This document shows, piece by piece, positions 17,050-25,988 of a stretch of 64,000 nt of DNA. The position numbers and the translations under genes are program-made. The first letter of the stretch is position 1. Every line of letters begins with the position of its first letter. Origin of the DNA: DTKD01 sp050948905 (lineage in GTDB: Bacteria > Armatimonadota > UBA5829). Where the stretch lies: the NCBI GenBank assembly GCA_050948905.1, contig JBMNES010000001.1:1736001-1800000 (forward strand), given 5' to 3'. The notes beneath the pieces are model-generated. The model made no database searches and was not told where the DNA came from. It saw only the letters and a program-made list of their open reading frames with translations.

Positions 17050-17805
17050 ATGAGTAACAAACCTCTTATCGGGATCACCGTCAGCCTCGGCGCCGACGGC
17101 TCCCGCACAGGTCGTGATTTTCTATCTTATGCGACGGCTGTCCGGAACGCGGGCGGGGAAGCGGTGCCGCTTGGACACGGCAGACACGCGAAATTCGAGG
17201 ATTGCGACGGGCTGCTGCTCTCCGGCGGCTGCGACGTCCATCCCAAATACGTCAAGAGAATCCCCGGCGACGAGAACCTCACCGACGACGAGGTAATGGC
17301 GAAATATAAGATCAAAACCGAGAAAATGCGAGACGAAGTCGAAATTCGTATCACAAAGCAGGCTCTCAAACAAGGCAAGCCGATTCTGGGTATTTGCCGA
17401 GGATTCCAGATGCTCAGCGTGGTTCTCGGCAGCACCCTTATTGGCGACATCACCACATTCAAGCCCAACACCCTCGTCCACTACGCCGTCAACGGTATCA
17501 GCTCCCGCCACGAGATCACAATTGAGCCAGGCAGCCTGCTGGAAAAGGTCTACAATTCGACTTCAGTAGTCATAAACAGCCGCCACCACCAGGGCTTCAT
17601 ACCGGAGTTCGTATCCGACAAAATGCGGGTCACCGCCACCGCACCAGACGGTATTGTCGAAGCAGCGGAAATGATCGGCGACGCATTTGTTATGGGTGTC
17701 CAGTGGCATCCCGAGAAGCAGTCCGATGACTACATAAACACAATTTCAGGCCCGCTTTTCCGTGCGTTTGTCGAAGCCAGCGCCGCGTGGAGGAGTTCGC
17801 AATGA
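17050..17805 (+). CDS. Peptidase C26 / class I glutamine amidotransferase-like hydrolase
   Basis: 251 residues of the PuuD-like family (gamma-glutamyl-GABA hydrolase and relatives). The nucleophile elbow is GICRGFQ with Cys116. The partner histidine and glutamate are in VQWHPEKQ near residue 222. LSGGCDVHP (58-66) is the oxyanion-side loop. It begins 2 bases after the GH172 stop and overlaps the next start by 4 bases (ATGA). In this sugar operon its substrate is unclear: gamma-glutamyl amides are the family's usual target, and no other polyamine genes are present. Confidence 0.87.
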   Translation: MSNKPLIGITVSLGADGSRTGRDFLSYATAVRNAGGEAVPLGHGRHAKFEDCDGLLLSGGCDVHPKYVKRIPGDENLTDDEVMAKYKIKTEKMRDEVEIRITKQALKQGKPILGICRGFQMLSVVLGSTLIGDITTFKPNTLVHYAVNGISSRHEITIEPGSLLEKVYNSTSVVINSRHHQGFIPEFVSDKMRVTATAPDGIVEAAEMIGDAFVMGVQWHPEKQSDDYINTISGPLFRAFVEASAAWRSSQ

Positions 17806-18530
17806 GGGCGGTAATCCTTGCGGCAGGCAGGGGCACTCGAATGGGCGCGCTCACCGAGAACACCCCGAAGCCGATGATCCCCATAAACGGCAAGCCCGTA
17901 GTCGAATATGTTATGCGCAGAATGATGGCTGGCGGCGTCACAGATTTCGTGCTCGTCACAAAGTATCTCGCGCACAAAGTAGTCGAATATTTCGGGGACG
18001 GCAGCGCTCTCGGCGCACCTGTGGAATATGTGGAGCAGACCGACAAATACGGCACCGGGGCCGCCTTACTCGCCGCCAAAGAATTGTCACGGGGCGAGCC
18101 TGTAATGATGGTTTTCGCCGACGTAATAGTCGAAACCCACATCTACGCAAATGCAATCCGCATATTCAACGAGACGGGCGGCGCGGGGGTAGTAACCCTG
18201 AACTGGGTCGATGACCCCTGCCACGGCGGCGCGGTTCTGGTCGATGAGCAAAATAAAATCACCGGCGTCATCGAAAAGCCTCCGAAAGGCCAGATTCCAT
18301 CCAACTGGAACAGCGCCGGCATATTCGTGTTTGCGCCCGTCATATTCGATTATCTCGAACGATTAACCCCTTCGGCTCGCGGGGAATACGAACTTCCCGA
18401 TGCGATGAACGCTATGATCGCCGATGGGCTGCAATTATATCCGTCATATCTCGATGGCCAGTGGCTTGATGTCGGCACGATAGAAGCTGTCGCAGTGGCA
18501 GAGCGAATGCTGGCCGGAGATGGAGAGTAA
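17802..18530 (+). CDS. NDP-sugar pyrophosphorylase-like nucleotidyltransferase
   Basis: 242 residues, single nucleotidyltransferase domain without the left-handed-helix extension. The start motif AVILAAGRGTRMG with PKPM after it is the nucleotide- and phosphate-binding signature. YGTGAALLAA and FADVIVE (metal-binding aspartate) follow, and NSAGIFVF and GQWLDVGT complete the sugar pocket. It would join a sugar-1-phosphate to an NTP. ATG at 17802 overlaps the preceding stop (ATGA), with GGAGG upstream. With galactokinase directly after it, activation of a galactose-like sugar-1-phosphate is likely. Confidence 0.88.
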   Translation: MRAVILAAGRGTRMGALTENTPKPMIPINGKPVVEYVMRRMMAGGVTDFVLVTKYLAHKVVEYFGDGSALGAPVEYVEQTDKYGTGAALLAAKELSRGEPVMMVFADVIVETHIYANAIRIFNETGGAGVVTLNWVDDPCHGGAVLVDEQNKITGVIEKPPKGQIPSNWNSAGIFVFAPVIFDYLERLTPSARGEYELPDAMNAMIADGLQLYPSYLDGQWLDVGTIEAVAVAERMLAGDGE

Positions 18531-18531
18531 C

Positions 18532-19779
18532 ATGTCCACCCTTTATGATGAAGCCAAAACCCGTTTCGCATCCGTATTCGGCGAAGCTAATATAGAATTC
18601 GTCCGCGCACCCGGCAGAGTCAATCTCATCGGCGAGCACACCGACTACAACGGCCTCTCCGTGTTGCCAATGGCCCTCGACAGGGAAATAGCGATCGCCC
18701 TTGCAGCAAATTCCGAGCTGTCGGTAGAGCTCACCAACATAAAGGACACGTTCCCGCTGGTCAAATTCGACCTCAGTGACACTATTCAGCCATACGAAAC
18801 CGGACATTGGGGAAACTACGCAAAAGCGGCGGCGCAGGCTATCTGGGGCTGGGCCGCGGCTAACTCAGCGCAGTCGCTGCCTCTAAAGGGCTATCGCGGA
18901 TGCGTGGCGGGTTCAGTGCCATCAGGTTCGGGTCTGTCCAGCAGTTCAGCCCTCGTGGTCGCTACTGCGCTTGCTCTGGTGCACGTCAACAAACTGCCTA
19001 TACCTAAACCCGATTTAGCGGACCTTCTGGCAAAAGGCGAGCGCTACGTCGGCACTGAGGGTGGGGGAATGGATCAGGCCGCGTCGATTCTCTCCCAAAA
19101 AGGATACGCCCTTAAAATCGACTTCTTCCCGCTTCGCACAACCCCTGTTAAGGTTCCATCCGGCTGCTCGATAGTTGTCGCTAATTCACTGGTAGTAGCC
19201 GACAAAACCGGCGGCGCGTTGGACGCATACAATCGCCGCGTTTCAGAATGCAGGCTGGGGTTGTCGTTGCTAAAAGATATGGTGCAGGATACCCACCCGC
19301 AAGCGCAATCAGCAGCACTGCTCAAGGATTTTTCAGAAACATTCCCTCTGTGGCCGGATCTGATCAAAAACCTGCCGGACGACGTCGACGGACTAAAACC
19401 CAAAATGCGAGTCCGCCACGTCCTCACAGAAGGCAACAGAGTCGAACTCGCCGCCGATGCAATGCATCGCAACGACGCCGAAGAACTGGGTCGGCTTATG
19501 AACGCATCACACGAAAGCTGCGCCAACGACTACGAGATCAGTTGCCCTGAACTCGATGAACTCGTCGCCGATCTACGAAACGCCGGGGCTTTAGGGGCCA
19601 GACTCACAGGGGCCGGGTTCGGCGGATGTACTGTCTCGCTGGTGCGCACAGCAGACGTCGACAAAGTACTTGATCAGGTGTGGGAAAGCTATTACGCCAA
19701 ACGCGGGATCAATCCCCAGCGGCGCGATGAGGTGCTATTTGCCTGCTCACCCGCAGCCGGGGCTGGAGTTTTGGAGTAA
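18532..19779 (+). CDS. galK: Galactokinase (GHMP kinase family)
   Basis: 415 residues. Phosphorylates galactose, or a related sugar, at C1 with ATP. The galactokinase signature GRVNLIGEHTDYN is at residues 25-37. The ATP-binding GSGLSSSSALVVA lies near 130, and the third GHMP motif LTGAGFGGCTVSLV near 360. Start ATG 18532 follows the upstream stop by 1 base with GGAG before it. Last gene of the GH172-C26-nucleotidyltransferase-galK operon. A nucleotidyltransferase instead of GalT suggests direct conversion of sugar-1-phosphate to an NDP-sugar. The stop abuts the convergent hydrolase stop. Confidence 0.92.
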   Translation: MSTLYDEAKTRFASVFGEANIEFVRAPGRVNLIGEHTDYNGLSVLPMALDREIAIALAANSELSVELTNIKDTFPLVKFDLSDTIQPYETGHWGNYAKAAAQAIWGWAAANSAQSLPLKGYRGCVAGSVPSGSGLSSSSALVVATALALVHVNKLPIPKPDLADLLAKGERYVGTEGGGMDQAASILSQKGYALKIDFFPLRTTPVKVPSGCSIVVANSLVVADKTGGALDAYNRRVSECRLGLSLLKDMVQDTHPQAQSAALLKDFSETFPLWPDLIKNLPDDVDGLKPKMRVRHVLTEGNRVELAADAMHRNDAEELGRLMNASHESCANDYEISCPELDELVADLRNAGALGARLTGAGFGGCTVSLVRTADVDKVLDQVWESYYAKRGINPQRRDEVLFACSPAAGAGVLE

Positions 19780-20433
19780 TCACACTTCTCCGTGCTGGTG
19801 GAACCACTTCTCGAACCAATTGCACGTGGCGTCGGTCATCTCTTGAAAATGAGCTGGAGTGTCGTCGAACAGGTGGCCGGCGCCCTGCACGATGTGCAGT
19901 TCCTTGGGACATGTAAGGCGTTCGTAGATTTCAATAGCTTCCGGCAGCACAATCTTATCCTCGCTGCCCTGCACCACGAGCGTCGGAGCCTTTACCATCG
20001 GAACAAATGGTGCGATTTCATAATTACGAGGCACTCTCAGCACCATCACAACCACTCGCTCGTCCTCTGCCGCCGTGTGTATCGCCACAGTGCCGCCTGT
20101 GCTTGATCCGTTTATCCCGACAAACCTGGTCTCAAAGAAAGACTGCGAAGTGATGAAATCCAGCGCGCTCGTCAGATCATCGAACTGCTGATCCTGAGTC
20201 GACTGCTCTGCAATGCCGTCGCTTTCGCCGTGTCCGGTGAAGTCGAAAAGAAATGAAGCCACTCCGGAATCCAATAGCCGCTCGGCAATTCCCCTGTTTC
20301 GAGGGCTTGATTTATTTGAGCCGGTGCCGTGGGCGAACACAACTACGTCGTGAAGATCCTCATCCGGAGCAAGCAGCGCTCCGGAGAGCCTGAGTCCCCG
20401 TGAAGTCTTAAAAGTTACTTTCTCCTCGATCAT
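19780..20433 (-). CDS. Alpha/beta hydrolase
   Basis: 217 residues, single-domain serine hydrolase without a signal peptide. VVVFAHGTGSNKSS supplies the oxyanion loop. The nucleophile elbow is GSSTGG (serine near residue 102), and the acid and histidine are in VQGSEDKIV and GAGHLF. The family covers esterases, dienelactone hydrolase-like and acyl hydrolases; the substrate is unknown. ATG at 20431-20433 is chosen because GGGGGAGA lies 3 bases upstream; about 19 longer codons are possible but lack support. It converges on galK with adjacent stop codons and no terminator between. Confidence 0.85.
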   Translation of the reverse strand: MIEEKVTFKTSRGLRLSGALLAPDEDLHDVVVFAHGTGSNKSSPRNRGIAERLLDSGVASFLFDFTGHGESDGIAEQSTQDQQFDDLTSALDFITSQSFFETRFVGINGSSTGGTVAIHTAAEDERVVVMVLRVPRNYEIAPFVPMVKAPTLVVQGSEDKIVLPEAIEIYERLTCPKELHIVQGAGHLFDDTPAHFQEMTDATCNWFEKWFHQHGEV

Positions 20434-20540
20434 CAGTCTCCCCCAGTCTCCGTCGGCTCGTTTGATCGTGCACCTAACATCATACCACAATTATTCCAGG
20501 ATAAGCCGAGGTATTATACGTGGACAACTCACATAAAACA

Positions 20541-20569
20541 TTGCATGCTGGATTATGGTCTGTTACAAT
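20541..20569 (+). promoter_or_regulatory. Promoter of the zinc-ribbon/RNase H pair
   Basis: TTGCAT (20541-20546), 17-bp spacer, TACAAT (20564-20569) with an extended TG one base before the -10; 23 bases before the ATG. Confidence 0.6.
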
Positions 20570-20592
20570 CGGTGTGCGACGTGGAGGTTACA

Positions 20593-21312
20593 ATGAGACA
20601 ACAGCTAAAATCGCTGTTCGACTTGCAAAAAATCGATCTGGAGATCACTCGCATCAACAACGCACTTGCCGCACTAAATGACGCTCTTGATCTCCGAAAG
20701 AAGCTTGCAGCAGCAAAAAAACGTGCAGATACCGCCCATCAAAACCTTATCGACACCGAAATGCAGCTCAAAAACAACGAACTTGAGCTGAAAACAATAG
20801 ACACCAAAAGAGCTGCAGCCGAGAAGAAACTATTCAGCGGCGGTATTATGAGCATCAAAGAATCCACCAGCCTCGAAAAAGAAATCGACCATCTCAAAAA
20901 CCAGCAAAACGAACTTGATGGACTTGTGCTGGAGCTTTTCGAAAAAGTCGAAAAATTACGTCAAGACTCGAAATCGGCCGCTGAACTCGTCGAGCAGGTT
21001 GAAAAACAGGTCAAAGATGGCCTGGCAAAAGAGGCCGTAGAACGCAAACGCCTCGAAGCCGAACTTGCGGACTTTACCCCTGTTCGCGAGTCGATGGTCG
21101 CTGCCATCACTGATAGACAGGCACTGTCCCGCTATGAAGCGATCCGCAAAAAGACTGGCAACACCGCTGTGGCCAGAATCATCGATCACCGGTGTGAAGG
21201 CTGCAAGGTCGCAGTGACTTCGTTTACCCTTCATAACGTCTACGATGACAAAAACATAGAATACTGCGAAAACTGCGGCCGCATACTTGTGCTGGAAATG
21301 GAAGACGAATGA
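20593..21312 (+). CDS. Coiled-coil C4-type zinc-ribbon protein (CT398/zf-RING_7 type)
   Basis: 239 residues. A long antiparallel coiled coil (about 5-190, rich in Lys/Glu/Leu heptads) precedes a C-terminal zinc ribbon with two cysteine pairs, CEGCKVAV and CENCGRI. The architecture is that of the widespread bacterial C4-type zinc-ribbon family, thought to bind nucleic acid or act in export; the role is unproven. ATG 20593 has GGAGG 8 bases upstream. Its stop overlaps the RNase H start by 4 bases (ATGA), a linkage also common for this family. Confidence 0.85.
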   Translation: MRQQLKSLFDLQKIDLEITRINNALAALNDALDLRKKLAAAKKRADTAHQNLIDTEMQLKNNELELKTIDTKRAAAEKKLFSGGIMSIKESTSLEKEIDHLKNQQNELDGLVLELFEKVEKLRQDSKSAAELVEQVEKQVKDGLAKEAVERKRLEAELADFTPVRESMVAAITDRQALSRYEAIRKKTGNTAVARIIDHRCEGCKVAVTSFTLHNVYDDKNIEYCENCGRILVLEMEDE

Positions 21313-21752
21313 AGAGGTTGACAATATACTCCGACGGGGCCTCCAAAGGAAACCCGGGGGATGCCGGGGTGGGGGTGGTTATTTCTAATGCGGATGGAGT
21401 AATCGTCCGAGAGATAGCCGAATATATCGGCAAAACCACAAATAACGTGGCCGAATACACCGCACTGATCCACGGCCTTGTCGCAGCACACGACCTCGGC
21501 GCGACTCACGTCGACATCTGCGCAGATAGCGAACTTCTCGTCCGCCAACTGACCGGCGTCTATAAGGTCAAATCTCCGAATCTGCAGCCGCTTTTCGAAC
21601 AATTAGTGGCTCTTTTGCGCTCTTTTGAGAAAGCTACAATCACCCACGTGGTCAGGGAATACAACAAACGTGCAGACGAGCTTGCAAATAAAGCAGTAAA
21701 AAAGCACCGCCAGGACGCGCGCAATTCCTCAATTGCGTCGGATGGAAAATAA
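21309..21752 (+). CDS. RNase HI-family ribonuclease
   Basis: 147 residues. Cleaves the RNA strand of RNA-DNA hybrids. The catalytic carboxylates are visible: Asp in YSDGASKGNPG (residue 9), Glu in NNVAEYTAL, Asp in ADSELLVRQL and the C-terminal Asp in NKRADELAN. The short form, without an N-terminal hybrid-binding domain or the basic protrusion of E. coli RNase HI, fits the YpdQ/RnhA-like branch. It is translationally coupled to the zinc-ribbon gene. The last 15 or so residues (after HRQDARN) run towards repeat DNA and may be non-conserved. Confidence 0.88.
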   Translation: MKRLTIYSDGASKGNPGDAGVGVVISNADGVIVREIAEYIGKTTNNVAEYTALIHGLVAAHDLGATHVDICADSELLVRQLTGVYKVKSPNLQPLFEQLVALLRSFEKATITHVVREYNKRADELANKAVKKHRQDARNSSIASDGK

Positions 21753-21949
21753 AGAGACCAGGGAAGGGAAAAAGCAGATTCCTCGCGATGCTCGGAATGA
21801 CGTGCGAATGATTATGGAGCATAGCCTGACATCCATGTCACTTCGCCGGCTTTGGCGCAACGTAACTTCGAACGTAGTGAGAAGTCTGCTTTTCCGATAT
21901 GTATACTGCCTCTTCTCTTTTTGGTAGGGCAAAAGAGAAAAGCGCGAAA
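21753..21949. repeat. Degenerate repeat copies and A/T hairpin between convergent genes
   Basis: Holds an inverted degenerate copy of the dispersed repeat (about 21768-21805, reading AAAGCAGATTCCTCG) and a direct degenerate copy (about 21860-21900). An 11/10-base hairpin at 21913-21939 may terminate both converging transcripts. Confidence 0.5.
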
Positions 21950-24900
21950 CTAATAGGCCAGACGGAACCCGAAGACGGTGCTGCCCCTATCCACGAAGTA
22001 GCCGAGGCGGCGGGAGCACCGGGTGTCGTCGTCAAAGGTGAACCAACTACCACCTCGCCCGACGCGAAGGGCGCCGTTTTTAGGCCCTTGAGGGTCGCTT
22101 GATGGACTTACAGAATAGTAGCTGGAGCTATACCAATCTTTACACCACTCCCATACATTGCCTGCCATATCGTGACAACCATACGGACTTGCTCCGGCAG
22201 GATAGCTGCCAACAGGCGCTGTCTGATACCATTTGTAACCGCCGCCGGCTGAGTTGGTATCATTCACGTTATTGCACTTCTCGACATCCCATACATTGCC
22301 CCAAGGATATATATTAGGAGAACTACCTGTCCACCTCGCAGCCTTTTCCCACTCTGCCTCAGTAGGCAACCTCCCGCCTACCCAGTTACAGAAAGCTTCG
22401 GCTTCATAATAAGTCACGCCAATGACAGGGTAATTATCCGTCTGGGTGAACGTCTGGCCCGGCCTCCAAGTCTGAGTGGCCATCCAGTATAGCGGTTCCG
22501 TGCGGCTTTCGCTCAACTTCCATTGCCAACCTTCACTTGACCAATAGGCAGGATTAGAGTATCCGCCTGCTTCCATAAACTGGCGGTATTCACCACGTGT
22601 CACTTCATACTTGCCTATATGGTAGTCCGAGAGATAGACCAAATGTTGCGGCAGTTCATCTGAATTGCTAAACGGTTCGTTGCCGTTATTTCCCATCAAG
22701 AAAGAGCCAGCCGGGACATGAATCATCTCAACGTCAATGAGGAGCGGCTGTGGACTGGCCACTTGTATCTCCCGAACAAGAACTAACGGAATGTAAAGCG
22801 AGTCATCGTCTTTGTAGATTGAGCTGATTCCTTCTACGGTGACATATTCCCATCTTTCGTCGAGTGTTGTGCCTGCGTTGACTTTGCATCTTATATGACG
22901 CCCCGATCCGTCATCAATCTGGAAAGTGGTGTCGTCTATCTTGTCGAATTTGCCCCAGACCTTGACCAGCAAACCAATGTTATTGACGCCGACGCCGCCT
23001 GTGACGCCACTCTGGCCCGCTGTCCCGGACACTCGCCAGTCGCCGCCGCCAATAGCTAGATTATTCATACCTAATGGATCTATGTTTCCGGCATAACCTG
23101 TCACGGGCGACTGGGTAGCGCCGGATGCAAGGATGTATCGTTCTTTGTGAGCGTTGGTTTTCATAACTCCGGTAACATCGGTTCTAAAGCCGATTTCTAA
23201 ACCGTGATCAGATTTCTCTACTCTGATGCCCATAGTGCGGTTGTCCTCTTCAACATAGAAGAAGTCTGCCGCAGTATAGGTGACTATTTTACCGTTGAGA
23301 GTAACCGAAGTATCGTCAGACAATGCCTTGGCTGCAGAAACAGTAGGCAGTAGTGTTTTTGGCACAGCCGCCAGGCGGAACCCGATGGTGTTCGAACGGG
23401 AGGTGTCCGGGTATTCGTAGTCACGAAAGGCGCATCGGTAGTAATCGTCATAACCGTTACCGTGGCTCCAACTACCGTCTCGTACAACACGAAGGGTGCC
23501 GCTTGCAGGTCCCTGCGGGTCGTTTGATGGATCAGCAGAATACTCGCGATAACGATCTTTGCACCACTCCCGTACATTGCCAGCCATATCATAACAACCG
23601 TAAGGACTTACACCGCTTGGATAGCTCCCAACAGGCGCTGTCTGACTCTTATCGGGGCCGCCTCCCGCCGGGTTAGTATCGTATTGGTTGTTGCACTTCT
23701 CGACATCCCACTCAGTGCCCCACGGATACTTATTCGGATGTGTCCCTGTCCACCGCGCTGCTTTTTCCCACTGAGCTTCAGTCGGCAGATGGCCTCCGGC
23801 CCAGTTGCAAAAAGCTTCGGCCTCATAGTATGTCACTCCAACCACAGGGTGATCATCCGTCTGAATGAAAGCGCCGGATCCCCAGTTCTGCTGCTCCGCC
23901 CAATGGTACGGCATAGCACGATTGGCGCTCACCTTCCACTGCCAGCCTTCACTGGACCAATAGTCAGGGTTAGAGTAACCGCCTGCTTCCATAAACTGCC
24001 GATACTCCCCGCGCGTTACTTCATACTTGCCTATACAATAATCTGTGAGATAGACCAAATGCTGGGGCTGTTCATTTGGATTACTATAACCTTCAAAGTA
24101 GCTACTGCCCATAAGGAAAGACCCTGCGGGGATACGGACCATCTCGCAAGGAAACTCAGGGGGTTGCGAATAGCATTTTATACTGGCTTTCACATTGGAC
24201 GGCGTAGACTCATTACCGTTGCACTCAACAGCAATTACGCGATAGCGATACTTAATGTCACACTCGCCGGATGTATCAGAATAGCTAAGTCCTGCGCAAT
24301 TGTTTTCTATCGCGTAAAACGACTGATCATCGCCATCGCTGCGCTCTATTTTATAGTGCGATACCGTGCCGTAATCAGGGGCTGTCCATTCCAAATCGAC
24401 AGCACTGCCATCTGCATTAGCTTTAGCAGAGACCAGGGTCGGCGGTGTCGGAAACAGGCTGCGGACCAGGCGGAACCCGTTCGACGTGCTGCGAGTGTGC
24501 GGCCCGAGGCCGTAGCGATAAGCGCATCGGTTGTAGAATTCGTTGCTGTTCCAATTACCACCACGCAGAATACGAGGGCCGTCAAATTTAGGTCCTTGCG
24601 GATCGCGTGGCGGACTAACATAATAGTAGGTGTAGTCACATATGTCTTTGCACCACTCACTTACGTTTCCGGCCATGTCATAACAACCATAGGGACTTAC
24701 ATCGTTCGGATAGCTGCCGACAGGTGTGGTCTGACCGCTTTTATAACCGCCACCGACTGGGTTTGTGTCATCCCAGCAATTACACATCTCAGCGTTCCAG
24801 GTATTGCCCCATGGATATTCATTCGGGTACTCACCCGTCCACCTCGCGGCCTTTTCCCACTCCGCCTCAGTAGGCAACCGGCCTCCAGCCCACTTGCAAA

Positions 24901-25309
24901 AAGCTTCAGCTTCATAGTAATTGACTCCAACCACAGGGTGATTATCCGTCTGCGTGAACGTGTGTCCGTTCCAGGTTTGAACTTCCGCCCAATTGTAAGG
25001 CTCAGTGCGGCTCCCCTTCCAAAACCAGCCTGGACTGGACCAATAATCAGGGTTAGAGAAGCCCCCTGCTTCTATAAACTGTCGGTACTCCCCACGTGTC
25101 ACCTCATACTTACCTATGTAGTACGCGGAAAGATAGACCGAATGTTGAGGAAACTCACTGTATGGGCTATAACTCTCAGAGCCGTTGTTGCCCATAAGAA
25201 AAGACCCTGCTGGGATAAATACCATCTCGCACGGATTTTCTTGGGCCTGAGCAACGCCGATTTGAACAGCAAAACCTATTATCAAAAGGATAATTAATAT
25301 ATATTTCAC
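21950..25309 (-). CDS. Secreted protein with three SUMF1/FGE-like domains
   Basis: 1119 residues with a signal peptide (about 1-22). Order: FGE-like domain 1 (about 27-285), fibronectin-III-like domain (about 288-378), FGE-like domain 2 (about 385-645), OB-like beta domain (about 655-860), FGE-like domain 3 (about 862-1119). Each FGE domain carries VRIPAGSFLMG-type start, GKYEVTRGEYRQF, GRLPTEAEWEKAARW, YDMAGNV-EWCKD and a GFRLA-type end. The cysteine pair that does formylglycine formation in true FGE is not evident (only RCAYR-like remnants), so a binding or structural role is more likely than sulfatase maturation. GTG start; GGAGGG lies 11 bases upstream. Confidence 0.85.
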   Translation of the reverse strand: MKYILIILLIIGFAVQIGVAQAQENPCEMVFIPAGSFLMGNNGSESYSPYSEFPQHSVYLSAYYIGKYEVTRGEYRQFIEAGGFSNPDYWSSPGWFWKGSRTEPYNWAEVQTWNGHTFTQTDNHPVVGVNYYEAEAFCKWAGGRLPTEAEWEKAARWTGEYPNEYPWGNTWNAEMCNCWDDTNPVGGGYKSGQTTPVGSYPNDVSPYGCYDMAGNVSEWCKDICDYTYYYVSPPRDPQGPKFDGPRILRGGNWNSNEFYNRCAYRYGLGPHTRSTSNGFRLVRSLFPTPPTLVSAKANADGSAVDLEWTAPDYGTVSHYKIERSDGDDQSFYAIENNCAGLSYSDTSGECDIKYRYRVIAVECNGNESTPSNVKASIKCYSQPPEFPCEMVRIPAGSFLMGSSYFEGYSNPNEQPQHLVYLTDYCIGKYEVTRGEYRQFMEAGGYSNPDYWSSEGWQWKVSANRAMPYHWAEQQNWGSGAFIQTDDHPVVGVTYYEAEAFCNWAGGHLPTEAQWEKAARWTGTHPNKYPWGTEWDVEKCNNQYDTNPAGGGPDKSQTAPVGSYPSGVSPYGCYDMAGNVREWCKDRYREYSADPSNDPQGPASGTLRVVRDGSWSHGNGYDDYYRCAFRDYEYPDTSRSNTIGFRLAAVPKTLLPTVSAAKALSDDTSVTLNGKIVTYTAADFFYVEEDNRTMGIRVEKSDHGLEIGFRTDVTGVMKTNAHKERYILASGATQSPVTGYAGNIDPLGMNNLAIGGGDWRVSGTAGQSGVTGGVGVNNIGLLVKVWGKFDKIDDTTFQIDDGSGRHIRCKVNAGTTLDERWEYVTVEGISSIYKDDDSLYIPLVLVREIQVASPQPLLIDVEMIHVPAGSFLMGNNGNEPFSNSDELPQHLVYLSDYHIGKYEVTRGEYRQFMEAGGYSNPAYWSSEGWQWKLSESRTEPLYWMATQTWRPGQTFTQTDNYPVIGVTYYEAEAFCNWVGGRLPTEAEWEKAARWTGSSPNIYPWGNVWDVEKCNNVNDTNSAGGGYKWYQTAPVGSYPAGASPYGCHDMAGNVWEWCKDWYSSSYYSVSPSSDPQGPKNGALRVGRGGSWFTFDDDTRCSRRLGYFVDRGSTVFGFRLAY

Positions 25310-25390
25310 AGCAATCTTCCCTCCGGAGTCGATACGAGCTTTAATAACTCATTTGTACGTCACGAAATAGGCCATGATTTCCATTATTGT

Positions 25391-25419
25391 ATTATGCAGG
25401 CATAATATTCGCTTGTCAA
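25391..25419 (-). promoter_or_regulatory. Promoter of the triple FGE-like gene
   Basis: Minus-strand TTGACA (25414-25419), 17-bp spacer, CATAAT (25391-25396); gives a leader of about 75 bases. Confidence 0.7.
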
Positions 25420-25469
25420 TAGATGATCTCGAGGTTTATGCGTTAGAGTGGGTTTTTAACAAGTGAGGC

Positions 25470-25946
25470 TCAATCGTTGGTTGGCGGGGGAATATGATTC
25501 TCAATCAACTTCTTCGCCACAGACGCGAGCGCCTCGGATAGCTCAGAAGCAGAAATCGTCTTATCGGGGTCTTTAAGAAGCACGGAATCTGCCGCAATAA
25601 ACCCGCCATCCTTCAAAGCCTGTGCGGGTGCATCCTTCGACTTCTCTTTATCTGACGGCTTGGCGGGTTGAGTGGATGCCTGGCTCTTCTGCGACTCGAC
25701 TTCCGGCTTCAGGCTGTGCTCCATATAGTCAATCATGCTGGTCAGAGCCACCGCAAGCTCATACCTCGTGACCGCCGCATCTCCCCGAAACGTGCCGTCC
25801 GGATACCCCTGCAGCACTCCATTTGCCTTCAGGATCTCTACCGACTCCGCCGCCCAGTGATCCTCAGGCACATCCTTGAATGAATCGGAAGAAACACACG
25901 ACACAAGACAGACGCACAGCAGCGCGCAAAAAGTGGGGATTCGCAT
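25470..25946 (-). CDS. S-layer-homology (SLH) domain lipoprotein
   Basis: 158 residues. A signal peptide ends in the lipobox-like LVSC, so the mature protein may be lipid-anchored at Cys17. One SLH domain follows (about 22-70: FKDVPEDHWAAESVEIL, GVLQGYPDGTFRGD, VTRYELAVAL). A Lys/Ser/Pro-rich linker and a short helical C-terminus complete it. SLH domains bind secondary cell-wall or peptidoglycan polymers. A single SLH unit is short for an S-layer protein, so it may link outer membrane and wall. It lies 42 bp after mreB on the same strand; GAGGAGG precedes the ATG. Confidence 0.82.
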   Translation of the reverse strand: MRIPTFCALLCVCLVSCVSSDSFKDVPEDHWAAESVEILKANGVLQGYPDGTFRGDAAVTRYELAVALTSMIDYMEHSLKPEVESQKSQASTQPAKPSDKEKSKDAPAQALKDGGFIAADSVLLKDPDKTISASELSEALASVAKKLIENHIPPPTND

Positions 25947-25988
25947 TTCAGCCTCCTCGCCAGGAGATTACTTAGTTGCAGCAGTTAA

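Noticed and set aside
23684..25297. 537-codon open frame antisense to the triple FGE-like gene
   Set aside because: Exact shadow of a well-supported gene; no Shine-Dalgarno and no recognisable domain.
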